The notes under the pieces: generated by a model
The model's input: the letters and a program-made list of their open reading frames with translations, nothing else
Database searches by the model: none
Told to the model about the DNA's origin: nothing
Origin: Gyrodactylus bullatarudis
Taxonomy: Eukaryota > Platyhelminthes > Monogenea > Gyrodactylidea > Gyrodactylidae
Direction: 5' to 3'
DNA length: 64,000 bases
Assembly: GCA_012064415.1 (NCBI GenBank)
Contig: SSNU01000311.1
Span: 436,503-500,502 of the forward strand
Shown: positions 1 to 13,437 of the stretch, piece after piece
Numbering within the stretch: position 1 is the stretch's first letter
Layout: the number at the start of each line of letters is the position of its first letter
Program-made: the position numbers and the translations under genes

Positions 1-1172
1 GTTCAACCGACAAGGAAGGCCAGTTTCAGAAGTTGGATTTATGAATTTTGGTTTTGGATCAGGAGGAAGAATGTTTGACAGAATTTGAAGTTCTGGACTA
101 AGTAATAATACTTTTGGTTCGTCTAATAATGTCCGAGGATCAAATTCTTGAGTTGAAGCCATCAAAGGTGTCTGTTTGATCAATTCAGATTTCTTTCTCT
201 TAGAATTTTTTTGTGTCGAGTTATTTGAAGCTTGAGACATTCTCTTACGATTCTGAAGTACTGTATCATTAAAACCTGGAGAATTTTTCGGGGGTTTTGA
301 TTGAATTCGGGGGTCTTTGTGTATTCCATTAGCTTTCATATCGGGCAATTCTGAATAATAATGCTGCTTTTGTTCTTTAAATTGATAATCTACATTTGTA
401 AAGGAGTTTTGCGGATTACTCGAGTAATAACTGTTGTTAATTTGGCGATTATAATAGTTATTGCATGGATAACCATAATCAAAGTTGTTATGAGAATTAT
501 AGTCATTCTTCATAATTGTAGAAGACCGATTAGGCTGAAAACTATGGTTATGATTGTATGGAATGCTTGCATCAGGTTTCATAGGACTAGGATAGTCATG
601 TATGTAGCTAGTTTGATTTGATTGATATTCAAAGTAGCTATTATTGAATTTATTACTGGAATTTTGATTAAAGCTTTGATTTTGATAAGCCTGGTTTTGG
701 CATGAATCTGAATTATTGGACCTGAAATAATAATTCATGTTAGAAGAATTTGAAGATTGTAAATAATCGGATCCTCGAGAAGTTGAATAACATGAACTCA
801 TAAGAGATGGATCAAGTTTACGTTCTCTAGTAGGAGAAAGTGAAATATCACTAGTAGAACGGTCCATTTCAGGTATTTCTAATCCGGTGACATCCATTTT
901 ATCTTCCGAAGGTACACGAGAACCACTTTTATCTGAACGCATAGAAGTAGGCTCGGTGGAGGAGGAAGGGGAAGAGGATTCTTTAGTTGGTGTAATCATG
1001 GAAGCAGGCGAGTGTGGGTCAGGAAAGTGTTCAAATTCATTTTTGTTGATATCATTTTTGAGAATTTCTCCACTGAAATATCCATCTTTATCATTGCAAT
1101 CAATCAAATTATAGTTTCGTTCATAAGTTGACAGCATAGTTATACATCTAAAGTTGATATATCCAAATTTTT
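1..1172 (-). CDS. Unrecognised Ser/Asn/Tyr-rich nuclear-type protein, partial
   Basis: The minus strand is open without a stop from 1172 to the window edge, with coding-like codon use; the gene continues to the left. An ATG at 1137 starts 379 open codons. A clear splice acceptor (tttgcttttttgcag) lies just upstream, with the exon beginning at 1172 and the frame still open, so the exon may be internal or may hold the start after a 5' leader intron. The protein is low complexity: a Ser/Pro/Thr stretch at about residues 45-75, an Asn/Tyr/Gln-rich prion-like stretch at about 130-240, then a basic cluster KNSKRKK near residue 310 that looks like a nuclear localisation signal, followed by a hydrophobic LLDEPKVLLLSPELQILSNI segment. 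These features suggest a nuclear regulator, but I recognise no family and assign no function. Confidence 0.6.
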
Positions 1173-2065
1173 CTGCAAAAAAGCAAAATTTTTATCATAA
1201 CTAATGACATATAAAAAACATGAGAATCTTACAGGATCCAACTTCATGTAACAAATTTACATTTAGTAGCGATATATCAAACATTATGTGCGCCTTAAAG
1301 TCTATCCAGATATAAACAAAAAAAGTTTTGAACAAAAGAGTGATTTATTTGAGTCAAATTGAGTGTGTCATTTAAAAAATTTTTATCAACTTAGTTTAAA
1401 ACTAATAGTTTGAGGCACAAACTTTGTGCAATATTACTTAGTCAGGAATCATGGCTTAAGATATGAATATTGAATAAATATTAATTAGCAGCATATTTTC
1501 TGAATTAGAAATTTAATTATGGTATATATATCATATACACTGTATATCGTATTCAGTATATGTAAATGATTTAATGGAAATTTTTTTAAAATATCGAATC
1601 TATCTGGGATGAGTTCATTTGCAGATGGCTTCTTAATATTATATGATGGGATGAAGCTCATCCTATTTCGAATCGTGTTCTGAGTGTAAAAATATTAGTA
1701 ACATGATGTTACTCGAAATGATTGTATTTTCTTGTGTCCCTCATAATGAGGGCCTCATTGAGGAAATTCATTATGGAATCCTCGATTTATTGATTTGAGT
1801 AATTGAGGATGAAATTCAGTTATTTAAAATAACTGAAGAATATGGATTAGACGAAGGCTTTAGAGAGACAGCTTGAAGGTCTCAAGTTGAAACAAGATAC
1901 TTTAGAAACTTCTTTAGAAGTTTTAAATATAAATAAAATTATTTGGTCAGGAAATCAATGTTGAAAATTTCAACAGTTGAATAGAATTAATTATAATTAG
2001 CAATATATTTTATGCAGATTATGAACAACATTCAATTATTCTAATACAATTGTATTGAATAATGA
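1173..2065. other. Intergenic/intron stretch, nothing recognised
   Basis: AT-rich, with stops in all frames. It must hold the upstream intron or promoter of the left-hand minus-strand gene and the 3' end of PTRHD1. No canonical AATAAA was seen immediately after the PTRHD1 stop on the minus strand. Confidence 0.5.
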
Positions 2066-2413
2066 TTATTTGAATAGCTTAAATTTCCCAAAATATTCCA
2101 TTATATCTTTTTTTAAATAGGGAGCAGTTGCTAATGCGGTACAAATATTTTCAGGTTTTTCAATCCAGACATGATGATTAATATTATTTTGTTGCAAAAT
2201 TTTTGATGTAATTTCTAAATCTTGTTCAGATTCAGCTTTCAACACAACTTTAGTCATGTTCGTTAAATCTCCTAAATATTTCTTGGTATTTTCTTCTTCC
2301 TTACTCATTTCTATGGCTGCAACCGATGCATGACAAGCCTGAGTAACTAGGCTTCCAATTGAAAATTTAGATAAATCTCCTCTTAGAAGAATATACTGAA
2401 TTAAAATAGTCAT
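2066..2413 (-). CDS. PTRHD1: PTRHD1-like putative peptidyl-tRNA hydrolase domain protein
   Basis: An uninterrupted 115-residue frame with the fold signature of the PTH2/PTRHD1 family: an N-terminal IQYILLRGDLSK strand, then QACHASVAAIE, the KVVLKAESE strand, and HHVWIEKPENICTALATAPY near the C-terminus. The family relates to archaeal/eukaryotic peptidyl-tRNA hydrolase 2, which releases peptide from stalled peptidyl-tRNA; PTRHD1 itself has uncertain catalytic activity. The protein is a little shorter than vertebrate PTRHD1 (about 140 residues), mainly at the N-terminus, and is intronless here. The start is the first ATG of the frame. It lies head to head with the SH2B adaptor gene, 243 bases apart, so the two probably share a promoter. 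Confidence 0.85.
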   Translation of the reverse strand: MTILIQYILLRGDLSKFSIGSLVTQACHASVAAIEMSKEEENTKKYLGDLTNMTKVVLKAESEQDLEITSKILQQNNINHHVWIEKPENICTALATAPYLKKDIMEYFGKFKLFK

Positions 2414-2656
2414 GATTAATTATGATTGATTATAGATCTAAAAATATATGATCAAAAGTTGTGCTGAATAATTAAAAGGCTCTATAAAATGAAAAGTTAA
2501 AAATTCAAGAAAAAAAATTTGCTATAAAATTAATCTGACGTCACAGTTAAAACACTACCAATAACTTTCAATTGAAGTGTTTGAATTCTTCAAATAATAT
2601 CATTTTTTTCAGCCGCACACTATAAATGGAAAATTAAACCAATAATTTTATCTTTC

Positions 2657-5600
2657 ATGAATTCAAAGAGCTGGTTAGCGTTTTGCGAAGAGGTTTTCCA
2701 TCAACTCACATATGATGCTCTTCAGTCGTTCAAAAGTCATGTTGCAGATTTCCCTGAAGACAATATTGAAGGAATAGCCTACGAATTTTTGACAAAATTT
2801 AAGAGTTTTCTATCTCAAGTGTTTCAAAAAGAGCTGCCCCCTCTATACCTTCAACCTATACGTAATGGATTTACAGAAAAAGATGATTTATCCTTCTCGT
2901 CAAATGAAGATGAATTATATTTTTCTAAAAATGAATCCAATGGAGATTCTGATCATGAATTCCACAATGTTCCTACATATGCTAATGCTAGTGCTTTAGT
3001 TAGTGAGTATCAAGATGAAAAACGATTACTCAAGCCCAGAAAAATTGATAAAAAACACCACAAGGCTAAAAAATCAAAAAGTATTTTCTCATTTTGTTTT
3101 GGAAAGAAAGATAATTCACAATCTACCCGGAATATACAAGATTCGCTGCCTGCTGAAGATTTAAAAAATAGAGCTCTTAAAGATGATAAAATTTGTAATA
3201 ACAATAAAAGATTAGTTAAAACTAATCTTGAATGTGAACTCCTCAAAGAAGGGATAATTAAAGAATGGGTTGGCCATCAAAATCCTCAATCATTATTTTT
3301 GTCTCAAAATTTGATTGATCTATCCTCAGAAACTAACTCAAAATCAGCCACAACCCATAACTGTATGACTGATTCGATATTTGACGAGTCTTCCCAATGG
3401 ACAAAAGCTAGAATGGTACTAGTTAGATTTTCAGCTGGATATCTTCTAGAAGTCTACAATCCTTCGAGGTTAAGTAAACCTTCATATGGCCTGTTATGCA
3501 GTTCTCTAGTTAAAGTCTCGAAAATTTTGCCAGAAGAAATGAACAATCCAAAGGAAAATATTATCATGCTAAGGGTAAATTTTTTAATCAAATATAAATC
3601 GAATTATAGTTCATGATGTTTGAAAAATAATTAATTTAATCTAAAAGATAGGGTTAACCAATGGTTTTTTAACCATCCAATAATTCGGGTAATTTTTTTT
3701 TCATACTTTTTGATTCAATGGAAGTTATGATGTGGGTAATTTTATCAAAAATACATTTCCCACATTAAATTATGGGTGATATTGAACCCTTTAGGGGTAA
3801 ATCTCAAATGAGAAAATGCATTTAAAAATCTATAATAATATTTCAGACAGAACTTGGTGAAATGAAACTATTTCATGTATCAGATCCAGAGGAATTCGAA
3901 AATTGGCTAAACCTCCTCCAGAAATGCATGGCTCCATTAACTGTGAAGAATATTCTTCAAAAGGAGAAGGAGTCATTCATTCAAGATCAATTGATTAACA
4001 TGAAAGACTCGGTAATTAGGAACAGTGTCAGCTCGAGCAGTATTAAAAATGGCCATGAAGCTTCAATCGAGTTATTGTGAGTTCATAATACATATTTATC
4101 CAAAAGAATTATTCTTGTATTGTAGTTTTTCTATAGATAAACTACTTATTAGTAGTCAAATAAATTCTTTTTATTTGATCACTGGGCGACTTTTAGAGTG
4201 AATTAAAATAAGGAAATTTATATGTTATTACTCGCAAACTATTCCATTAAAATTTTAATAAATCTTAAATTTTATTCACTCAAAATTAATACTTCTTAAA
4301 AGTAGAGCAAGCCGTTTACGATTAAAATAGAGGTTTAGCGAATAGCCGACTATTCATTTGAATTTTTTTGTCAATTGATTTAAGCTAGAGTAGTATTCGA
4401 AATTGAGATTTGGTAGATCAACTAATTACAACACCTGGCAAATGTTTCTCGTTATTCTCAGAGTTATCTGTACTATCTATACTATTCAGGATACCAGGTA
4501 AAGTATTTCCTTAAAAATAAGAAAATTATCATGACTAGTAAATATATGGGACGTGGCGGACCTGAAAGAATAGAAATTCAATTCTAGTTTTCAATCTCTT
4601 GAGAAGGTTTCAAAAGACAAATTATTTATAATGATAATTATATATATATAATAGATTTTTATTTATAAATTTGTTAGTTATCTGAAAAAATTACAAAAAT
4701 AGTTATGGTTCACTGGGATAAATTGAAAAAGATAATTACAAATCTGGGATATATTCATGTCATTAAAAATGGATAAGTTGATCTGAAAACGGGCTCTGAG
4801 TGGGAGTAATACATGGAAAACCCTGGTGCCGATCTTAGGTTATAGTTATTTGAATTAGATTAGACTCTTTTATTGAAAAGGGAGGCAGCGGCAGCAATCC
4901 TTCGGAGCCAAAGGGGATGTAGACCAGATAATTCAAGCAGGGTTTTATATGAATGGGGGGCCAGACAGGATCTAAGATAAATATATTGAATTCTCTCGAT
5001 CTTTTTGCTTAAATTCTGAGGAAGTTGGCAAACTAGATCAGAACCATAATCAAAATTCGGGAGAATGACTCCTTTAAAGATGTTCAGTCGGATATTAGAT
5101 GAGATGATGAACTTCTTTAAGAAGAAGCATTTGCAATTCATTATCTTAATAATTGTGGAGGCGTGATCTTTGGTATTGAGTTTGGAATTGTAGTTGAGTC
5201 CCAGGTCCTTTATTGTATTAACCAAGAGCTGGCTGTGCGTAGGGACAATAGGGATTTTATTTGAGAGAGACATGATTTTTGTTTTGGAGTGATTCAGGGT
5301 GAGACCGATGTGTGATAGCGAAGAATTGAGGTGAGTTAGTTCGATTTCAATTGCATCCACATTCCTATGAAGTGGGACAAGGATCTTGATGTCATCTGCA
5401 TTTTTGAAATATTGGACTGAGTCATTGGATGGTTTTATTGTTGAGAAAACTAAATTGAATCAGGTAGGACCGATGACTGAGCCTTGTGGGACACCAGATG
5501 TTATTTCAGTTAATGTAGAGGATATACCAGATATGTTAACATTTTGGAGTCTTTGAATTAGAAAGTAAAGTGTTAGATTGATTATATAGGGATTGATCTT

Positions 5601-8600
5601 ATACTTTTTGAGTGTGTCTATGATAACATTAAACGGCAGTCTATCAAAGGATTTGGATATATCGACATAAATTACAGCACAAGGAGTGTTACCATATAGA
5701 AGATCGTTTGCCCTGTCAAGAAAGTGGAGTAGATTTGTGGTGGTACTTCTTCTCTTTATGAATCTGTGTTGATTTGGCTCGATTGAGGGTAGGTTTATTT
5801 TTTCAAATGTGAATTAATGATTCTGTCTATGATCGAGAGAAAAATTGAGATATTTGAAATTGGACGAAGATCGGCGGGAGTAGAAGGATTGTTACATTTC
5901 GGAAAAGGGGTAATCTTGATAATTAGCCAATCTTTAGGAATGTAATAGTTGACTAATAAATTATTGAAAAAAACGGCAAGGTTTTCAAAAAAGGAGGTTG
6001 GCAAGGATAGGAGTAGTTCACCGGAAATGAAAAAGTTATCTTTTCTTTTTTTGACTTAAAGAATAATGTCAATTAGATTGTTAGCTGAGATATTGGGAGG
6101 CACTACAGAGGAGCAATCAACTGGGTCAGGTTTTGGGGAGTTGGAATAAACGCTTGTGAAGAAGTCGTTAATATCATTTGCATTGAGGTTTGTGATTGAA
6201 TTGGAGGACTTTCTGTTTGCAAGGAAGTTAATTTTTTTCCATGCTACTTTAGGATTAGATTTGAATTCACCTGTAATGGAGGCCTCGAAAAGTAGCTGGG
6301 AGGGAATTATATCAGATTTTTTGAGTTTTTTGATACACGTTTAGCTACTTCTATCAGATTACAAAAAAGGTTAAAATTAAAAGTTAAATTGTAAAATAGT
6401 ACATCAATAAGAGGAATGGTAAGGGAAAGAAAGTGGGAGATTTCTGTTACATAATGGGGTAAGTTTACATTATAAGGGGAATCGTTAGTACTCATATAAA
6501 TAAGAATGAGATGATCGGAGTCATGAACTGGTTCGGCTATGACATGTTCTAAATCGGTGATGTCAATGTAGAGCAAACCTAAATACGTATTTGACTGTTT
6601 TCTGGTGGGTTTAATTGTAAGTTGTCTGAGTTTCAAAGAGATGCAATATTCTAAAAGTAGAGATGTGACATCGATATTGTCAGGATTGTAGCTGGGGATG
6701 TTGAAATCACCACAAATTTCGGTTTCATGTCTGATCGGTGAAAGATTAGACTTAATAAATGATATAATGTCCCGCTCAGACGAGTTTGTGAAAGGTGGAG
6801 GGTTATATATAGCAAATATTTGGATAATGGCTTCATTAAAGTTTAGAACTATCATTTGGATGAGATTCATTAAAGGAGATTGATTTAATGCATGAACGTA
6901 CAAATAGGATAATGCCCCCACCAGGGTTTGAAGTTCTATCAGCTCGGAAGGATTGATAATTGTTGATTTGGAATTCGGAGCTTATGTGGTGGGGTTTGAG
7001 CCAGGATTCAGTTATGATCAGAATATCTGGAGCGTGGGAAATAATGTATCTCTTCAAGTTAAACAATGATGGAAGGATTGATCTCGCATTCCATAGCAAA
7101 ATTTTTGGGGAGTGCGGGAAAAAACCTTTTAGATTCATTTGTTCCTGGATTTTGAGCTGGGGGAAGATTCCTTTTTGTCCCATTAGACTGAATTGATTGT
7201 GTTACATTGACTGGGGTGATATTAGCGGAGCGAATAGGCGTCAGGGTAACAAGTGGTTCGTCTAGTTCTCAGTCGCTTTTCCCTTTTTCTTTTTCTCGGC
7301 TAGCCATGCCAGTCGGAATCTGTGTTCAGCTGATCGAACACGACAGAGGACAATGTTGTGTGGGATCAAGTCATTATGTATATTTTGAATGATTTGTCCG
7401 GGAAGATAATTGTGCCCTTTGACGATAGTGGTAAAGTTAGAAAATTTGTTGTGCTTGGATGTAGAGTAGGATTTTAAGTAGCCCGGAGCGTGTTTCTGGA
7501 TTGTAGTCATTGTTGTTTGGATGATCGAGGTTTCGGATGATTGATGATAAACGATCAGTGAATTGGATCTCGGTCTGTTGGTAGGTTTGAAAGATAAGGT
7601 TTGAGGTTTCGACTGTTTACTATTATAAGATTTGGGTAAGATTACGGCAGGAGGTATGGAGGCAACAATGTCTTTGTACGATGGTTTAGAGGATGTTTCA
7701 GCTGGATCTGCTTGAGAGACTCCAGTAAAGTTTCTGGATCTAGTTTGAGTAGTATTGTTTGCGATCTGAGCGTAAGAGAGACTATGATTGACGTTAGTGT
7801 ATTGATCTCGTTTATGATTAGCGATATGTTGATTGCGAAGTCCAATTCAGCTACGATATCTTCAAGATAAGAAATTGGTATAGTGATATATCCATCTTTT
7901 GGCGAGACATTCAAAGTTCGCGGTTCGTGTCGAGTTGATTCAAACATGTTTTTTATTTTTCAGACAGGCTCTTTATTTTGGGCTAGTAAATCTATCTGTA
8001 GACTAGATGAAAATTGTATATACCGCATGACATTTTCGTTATTTTTTCCACTACCGTTATCTTATTGAATAGAAGATGAATACCATGAAGTCCACACCAT
8101 TTCCTTCAACAGGCAGACATTTGCTATAGAAGAAAAAAATCGCAGGAATAAATTCCAACATTTGAATTGTATTCGTTCTTAATCATTTCATCTTCTCGCT
8201 CGCTCTTCAATGTTTATTCATTCCATGACGCAGAATTTTTTTTATTTAGCTTATCTGAATGACATTTTAATAAATGTCATTATCATAAAGGAAATATTCC
8301 TCTTTTCAAAAATTTATCTATTAATTATGATATACAGATAAAATTCGACATTTTCATCACCCCTAATTCACAGAGCAAACATCATTTCAGGACTTGACTA
8401 GGTTTTGATAGATGAGTGCTCCTAAGGGGTTGGAAAAGAACAATCGAATTTAGTAAAAATAACTAATTAAAAAGAAAAACATAATTTCCATATTGTTTTC
8501 ATATCCTACAGAAAGATCTTTAATGGAAGCAAAGAGTTTTGTGATGCTGGATCAAAGGTTCACCAGAAACTAGGCCAAAGTAAGTTTATTATTGAAAAAA

Positions 8601-10216
8601 TATACATTTTTCCACAAGAATATTCAAATAGAGAGAGAGAGAGATTCAAAAGTACACCCCACCTAGAAATTAAATGAAATTCCCATACACATTTGTATTC
8701 ATTATCTTCAAGTATTAATTAGTAATCCTATACACTTGAAATGTACACTGTACGACAGAGTACTAAAATTCAAAATATGGACTTGAAACAAAACTTTTAC
8801 ACGCGAAATAACTCGGCTTCTAATCCCTTAATTTTTTAACAGAGGTTAGTATGCCGATAATTTTATTTCAAGTCTCAATCAGATTCTCTCTCCTCGAAGC
8901 ATTGAAGGGATAATTTATCTAACCAGTTGTCATCTTCCCTTCAAATGTAAAAGTACTCTCAACTGACAGGCAGTCATATTTTATAACTTTTACATACTGA
9001 TTGGATAAAGTTATCTTTTCAACCTTATAGCTGTTTTTGTGATTTTGTCTTACTGTAATAATAGAAATTGATATTTTTATCCAGATGATTCAATGATTTG
9101 TCCTTCGCCACTTGGCAGAAAACCAGACTCAAATAGTTACAGTCATTTGAATCGTTTAAAGTCCCAACAGTTGAGTAAAATATCCGAACCCCTAGACATG
9201 CCAACATTTAAACCGAGTGATTACTTCTTTGACTCATTGGATATAAGTCATCGAGCTCTCGAATCTTTCCCATGGTTCCATGGCTCTCTAAGTCGCCAGG
9301 AGGCCTCAGCATTTGTCCTTGGTTATGATTTGGATAAGAGTTCTGGTGATACAACTTCCCTTGTTCCAATTGACGCAATACAGCCTGTCATAGGCTCTGG
9401 AAATGTGTCAAGTGCCTTTACCAATTTATCGAATCAAAACTCGAGTCAAGTATTATCTACAGAAGGTACATTCCTCGTTCGGCAAAGTGAGAGCATTATT
9501 GGAGAATACGTGCTTACCTTCAGTTTCCAGAGTAAAGCTAAGGTAAGCCAAACATCAAACAAGTTGCTATATCTTTTTGTCGGAAAAAGTGAATTTCATC
9601 TTAAGTCTCTAAGGTTTCTCATGCCCATGAGCAAAATTTATGAAATTGCAAAGGCTAAATACATATTTAATTCAAATTTTATGGAATATAATCTAATCTT
9701 TCTTCAATACATTAGCACTTGAGAATGTTATTGGATGAAAATGGAACCTGTCATTTACAACATTTACCCTTTGAAACTATCGTAGAAATGTTGGAGCATT
9801 TTCGACATGAGCCAATACCTTTAGAGAATCAGTGCATTTCATCAATTATGGAAAAAGAACCTATTGATAGTACAGGAACAAAATCAACGACTTTAGGAGC
9901 TTATGTGGTGAATAGGAAATTTTTATGTAAGTATATTGTAATTACTCACCAGTATATATCTGATTATTAATTCTATTTTATTGTAGCTGAAAACTCTGAT
10001 TTGCTACTCTATTACCGCGGCTCAGTAAGAGCAATGCCAGATCAAATAATCACTTCATTAGCTTGTTTTCTTCCTTCGGCATCTATGCATGTCCCAAAAA
10101 CAAGCTTTCAAAATAGATCTGGTCAAAATTCATTCCAAAACAATGGGTCAAATACTCCTAGTCAACAAGAAGAAATTAGAGCATTTAGAAAACCAAATTA
10201 TTACTTAGTTTTATGA
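2657..10216 (+). CDS. SH2B: SH2B-family adaptor (Phe zipper - PH - SH2)
   Basis: Exons read as 2657-3574, 3847-4076, 8512-8579, 9085-9542, 9716-9926 and 9987-10216, all GT-AG and in phase, giving 704 residues. Residues 4-60 form the phenylalanine-zipper dimerisation helices (SWLAFCEEVFHQ...). A PH domain spans about 190-335 and ends EEFENWLNLLQKCM. The SH2 domain starts WFHGSLSR near residue 469, with the phosphotyrosine-binding FLVR arginine at about 538, and continues HLRMLLDENG and MLEHFRHEPIPLE. SH2B/Lnk proteins dock at insulin and cytokine receptors and JAKs beneath the plasma membrane. Oddities: about 48 extra residues between SH2 helix A and strand B, and a 4.4-kb intron carrying an antisense LINE. 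TATAAA lies at 2621 and a possible leader-intron acceptor at 2612, so the 5' end is not settled. Confidence 0.92.
4780..8060 (-). mobile_element. Decayed non-LTR retrotransposon (LINE, CR1/L2/Jockey-like), antisense in SH2B intron
   Basis: Minus-strand frames, broken by stops and frameshifts, read in LINE order. About 8040-7260 is an ORF1-like region. About 7180-6310 is an apurinic-type endonuclease (ILLWNARSI, ILIITESWL, ICGDFNIPS). About 6060-4860 is reverse transcriptase (PADLRPISNIS, YVDISKSFDR, GVPQGSVIGP, and a damaged YADD box reading NADD) followed by the post-RT region. The 3' end near 4780 resembles the second copy at 25465. The element is long but clearly dead. It lies opposite to the host gene inside the intron between the PH and SH2 exons. 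The clade call is tentative; the boundaries are approximate because no target-site duplication was identified. Confidence 0.85.
8580..9084 (+). other. SH2B intron 3
   Basis: GT-AG intron (gtaagttt at the start, tttttatccag at the end) of 505 bases. It contains a GA microsatellite at 8630-8644 and nothing else recognised. Confidence 0.8.
8630..8644. repeat. GA dinucleotide microsatellite
   Basis: About seven GA units inside SH2B intron 3. Confidence 0.9.
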
Positions 10217-10295
10217 ATTTATCCTTTGCATTAATTTTTTAGACTATTTATCGAAATAAGATATCATTATATGTACATGATGTAAATGCAGATTG

Positions 10296-10301
10296 AATAA
10301 A
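10296..10301 (+). terminator. Polyadenylation signal AATAAA of the SH2B gene
   Basis: AATAAA 80 bases after the SH2B stop codon, the only canonical signal before the YY1-like gene begins at 10524. Confidence 0.55.
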
Positions 10302-10523
10302 ATGTTATGAATTATTTAACAAATATAAACGTTTTATATAAACATTAAAAATAAAATAACATAAAATTTGATAAAAATAGTGGGAATGTATAAATTATTA
10401 AGGACTAAATTTCTTGCTCTAGGAGAATTGTTTTACTATATTAACACATATATACAATTTGTCTAAAAATTCGCTCCTAATTAGAAAGATTTCAAATAAA
10501 AGACTGAGAAAAATGTTATAAAG
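10302..10523 (+). other. Short intergenic spacer upstream of the YY1-like gene
   Basis: Very AT-rich sequence between the SH2B polyadenylation signal and the YY1-like start. It must hold the YY1-like promoter. No defined element was recognised. Confidence 0.5.
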
Positions 10524-12790
<2,267 letters not shown>

Positions 12791-13437
12791 TTTTAATATT
12801 TTGCTTATTCACATTTTTCTACAGGAACCTTTTAATCAAAAAGAACAACTACATCATAAGAAACCCAAAGCAAGCCCAAATGTTTGAATTTATTTTTTGT
12901 TATCATTTGTATTGTAAATATGTTTCCGAAATTCAAAAAAATAATAACACACAAACAAGCTTTACTTTTTTATGAAAGAGTTTTTCATCGTCCCATCTAC
13001 CTAGTAGTATTATACTAACAGTATATAGATACAGTTAGTGATCTACCTGAAATGACCAAAACTTTAAAATTTCGTTGTCATGAAGGTTTTTATCAAATAA
13101 CCCGAGAATCTAGCACTTTTTTCATCCTAAATGTTTAGTACAATCCTCTTGAAATCGATTGAAAAAATGATTTTTTATCAGAAAATTTTTATATATTGGA
13201 TTATTCTTTTTGATCTTAAAAATATCTGTCAAGGGTAATTTTTTAAACTTTATTTACTTCTGTTAAACGCTTGTTTTTTTTCTATGTCTCATCAAGCAAC
13301 GGTCTGAGAATTTTTCCACATCTTTATCTCTTCGGCTAATTAATTATTTGATATTAATAAAGATTGCTTAGGTTGATGTATCGTGTCGTTTGTTTTTCCA
13401 AAAAATCTTGTCTTAAAAATATAAATTATACATCTTG
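12791..13437. other. 3' UTRs and spacer between convergent genes
   Basis: Tail-to-tail region between the YY1-like gene (+) and the RBM24/38-like gene (-). TTTATT near 13247 would be an AATAAA signal for the minus-strand gene. Nothing else recognised. Confidence 0.5.

Noticed and set aside
361..621. Hydrophobic plus-strand frame of 86 codons
   Set aside because: Antisense of the Asn/Tyr-rich coding exon on the minus strand; no signal of its own.
4860..7947. Several minus-strand and plus-strand open frames of 60-204 codons
   Set aside because: They are pieces of one decayed LINE (endonuclease, reverse transcriptase) or its antisense shadow, not host genes.
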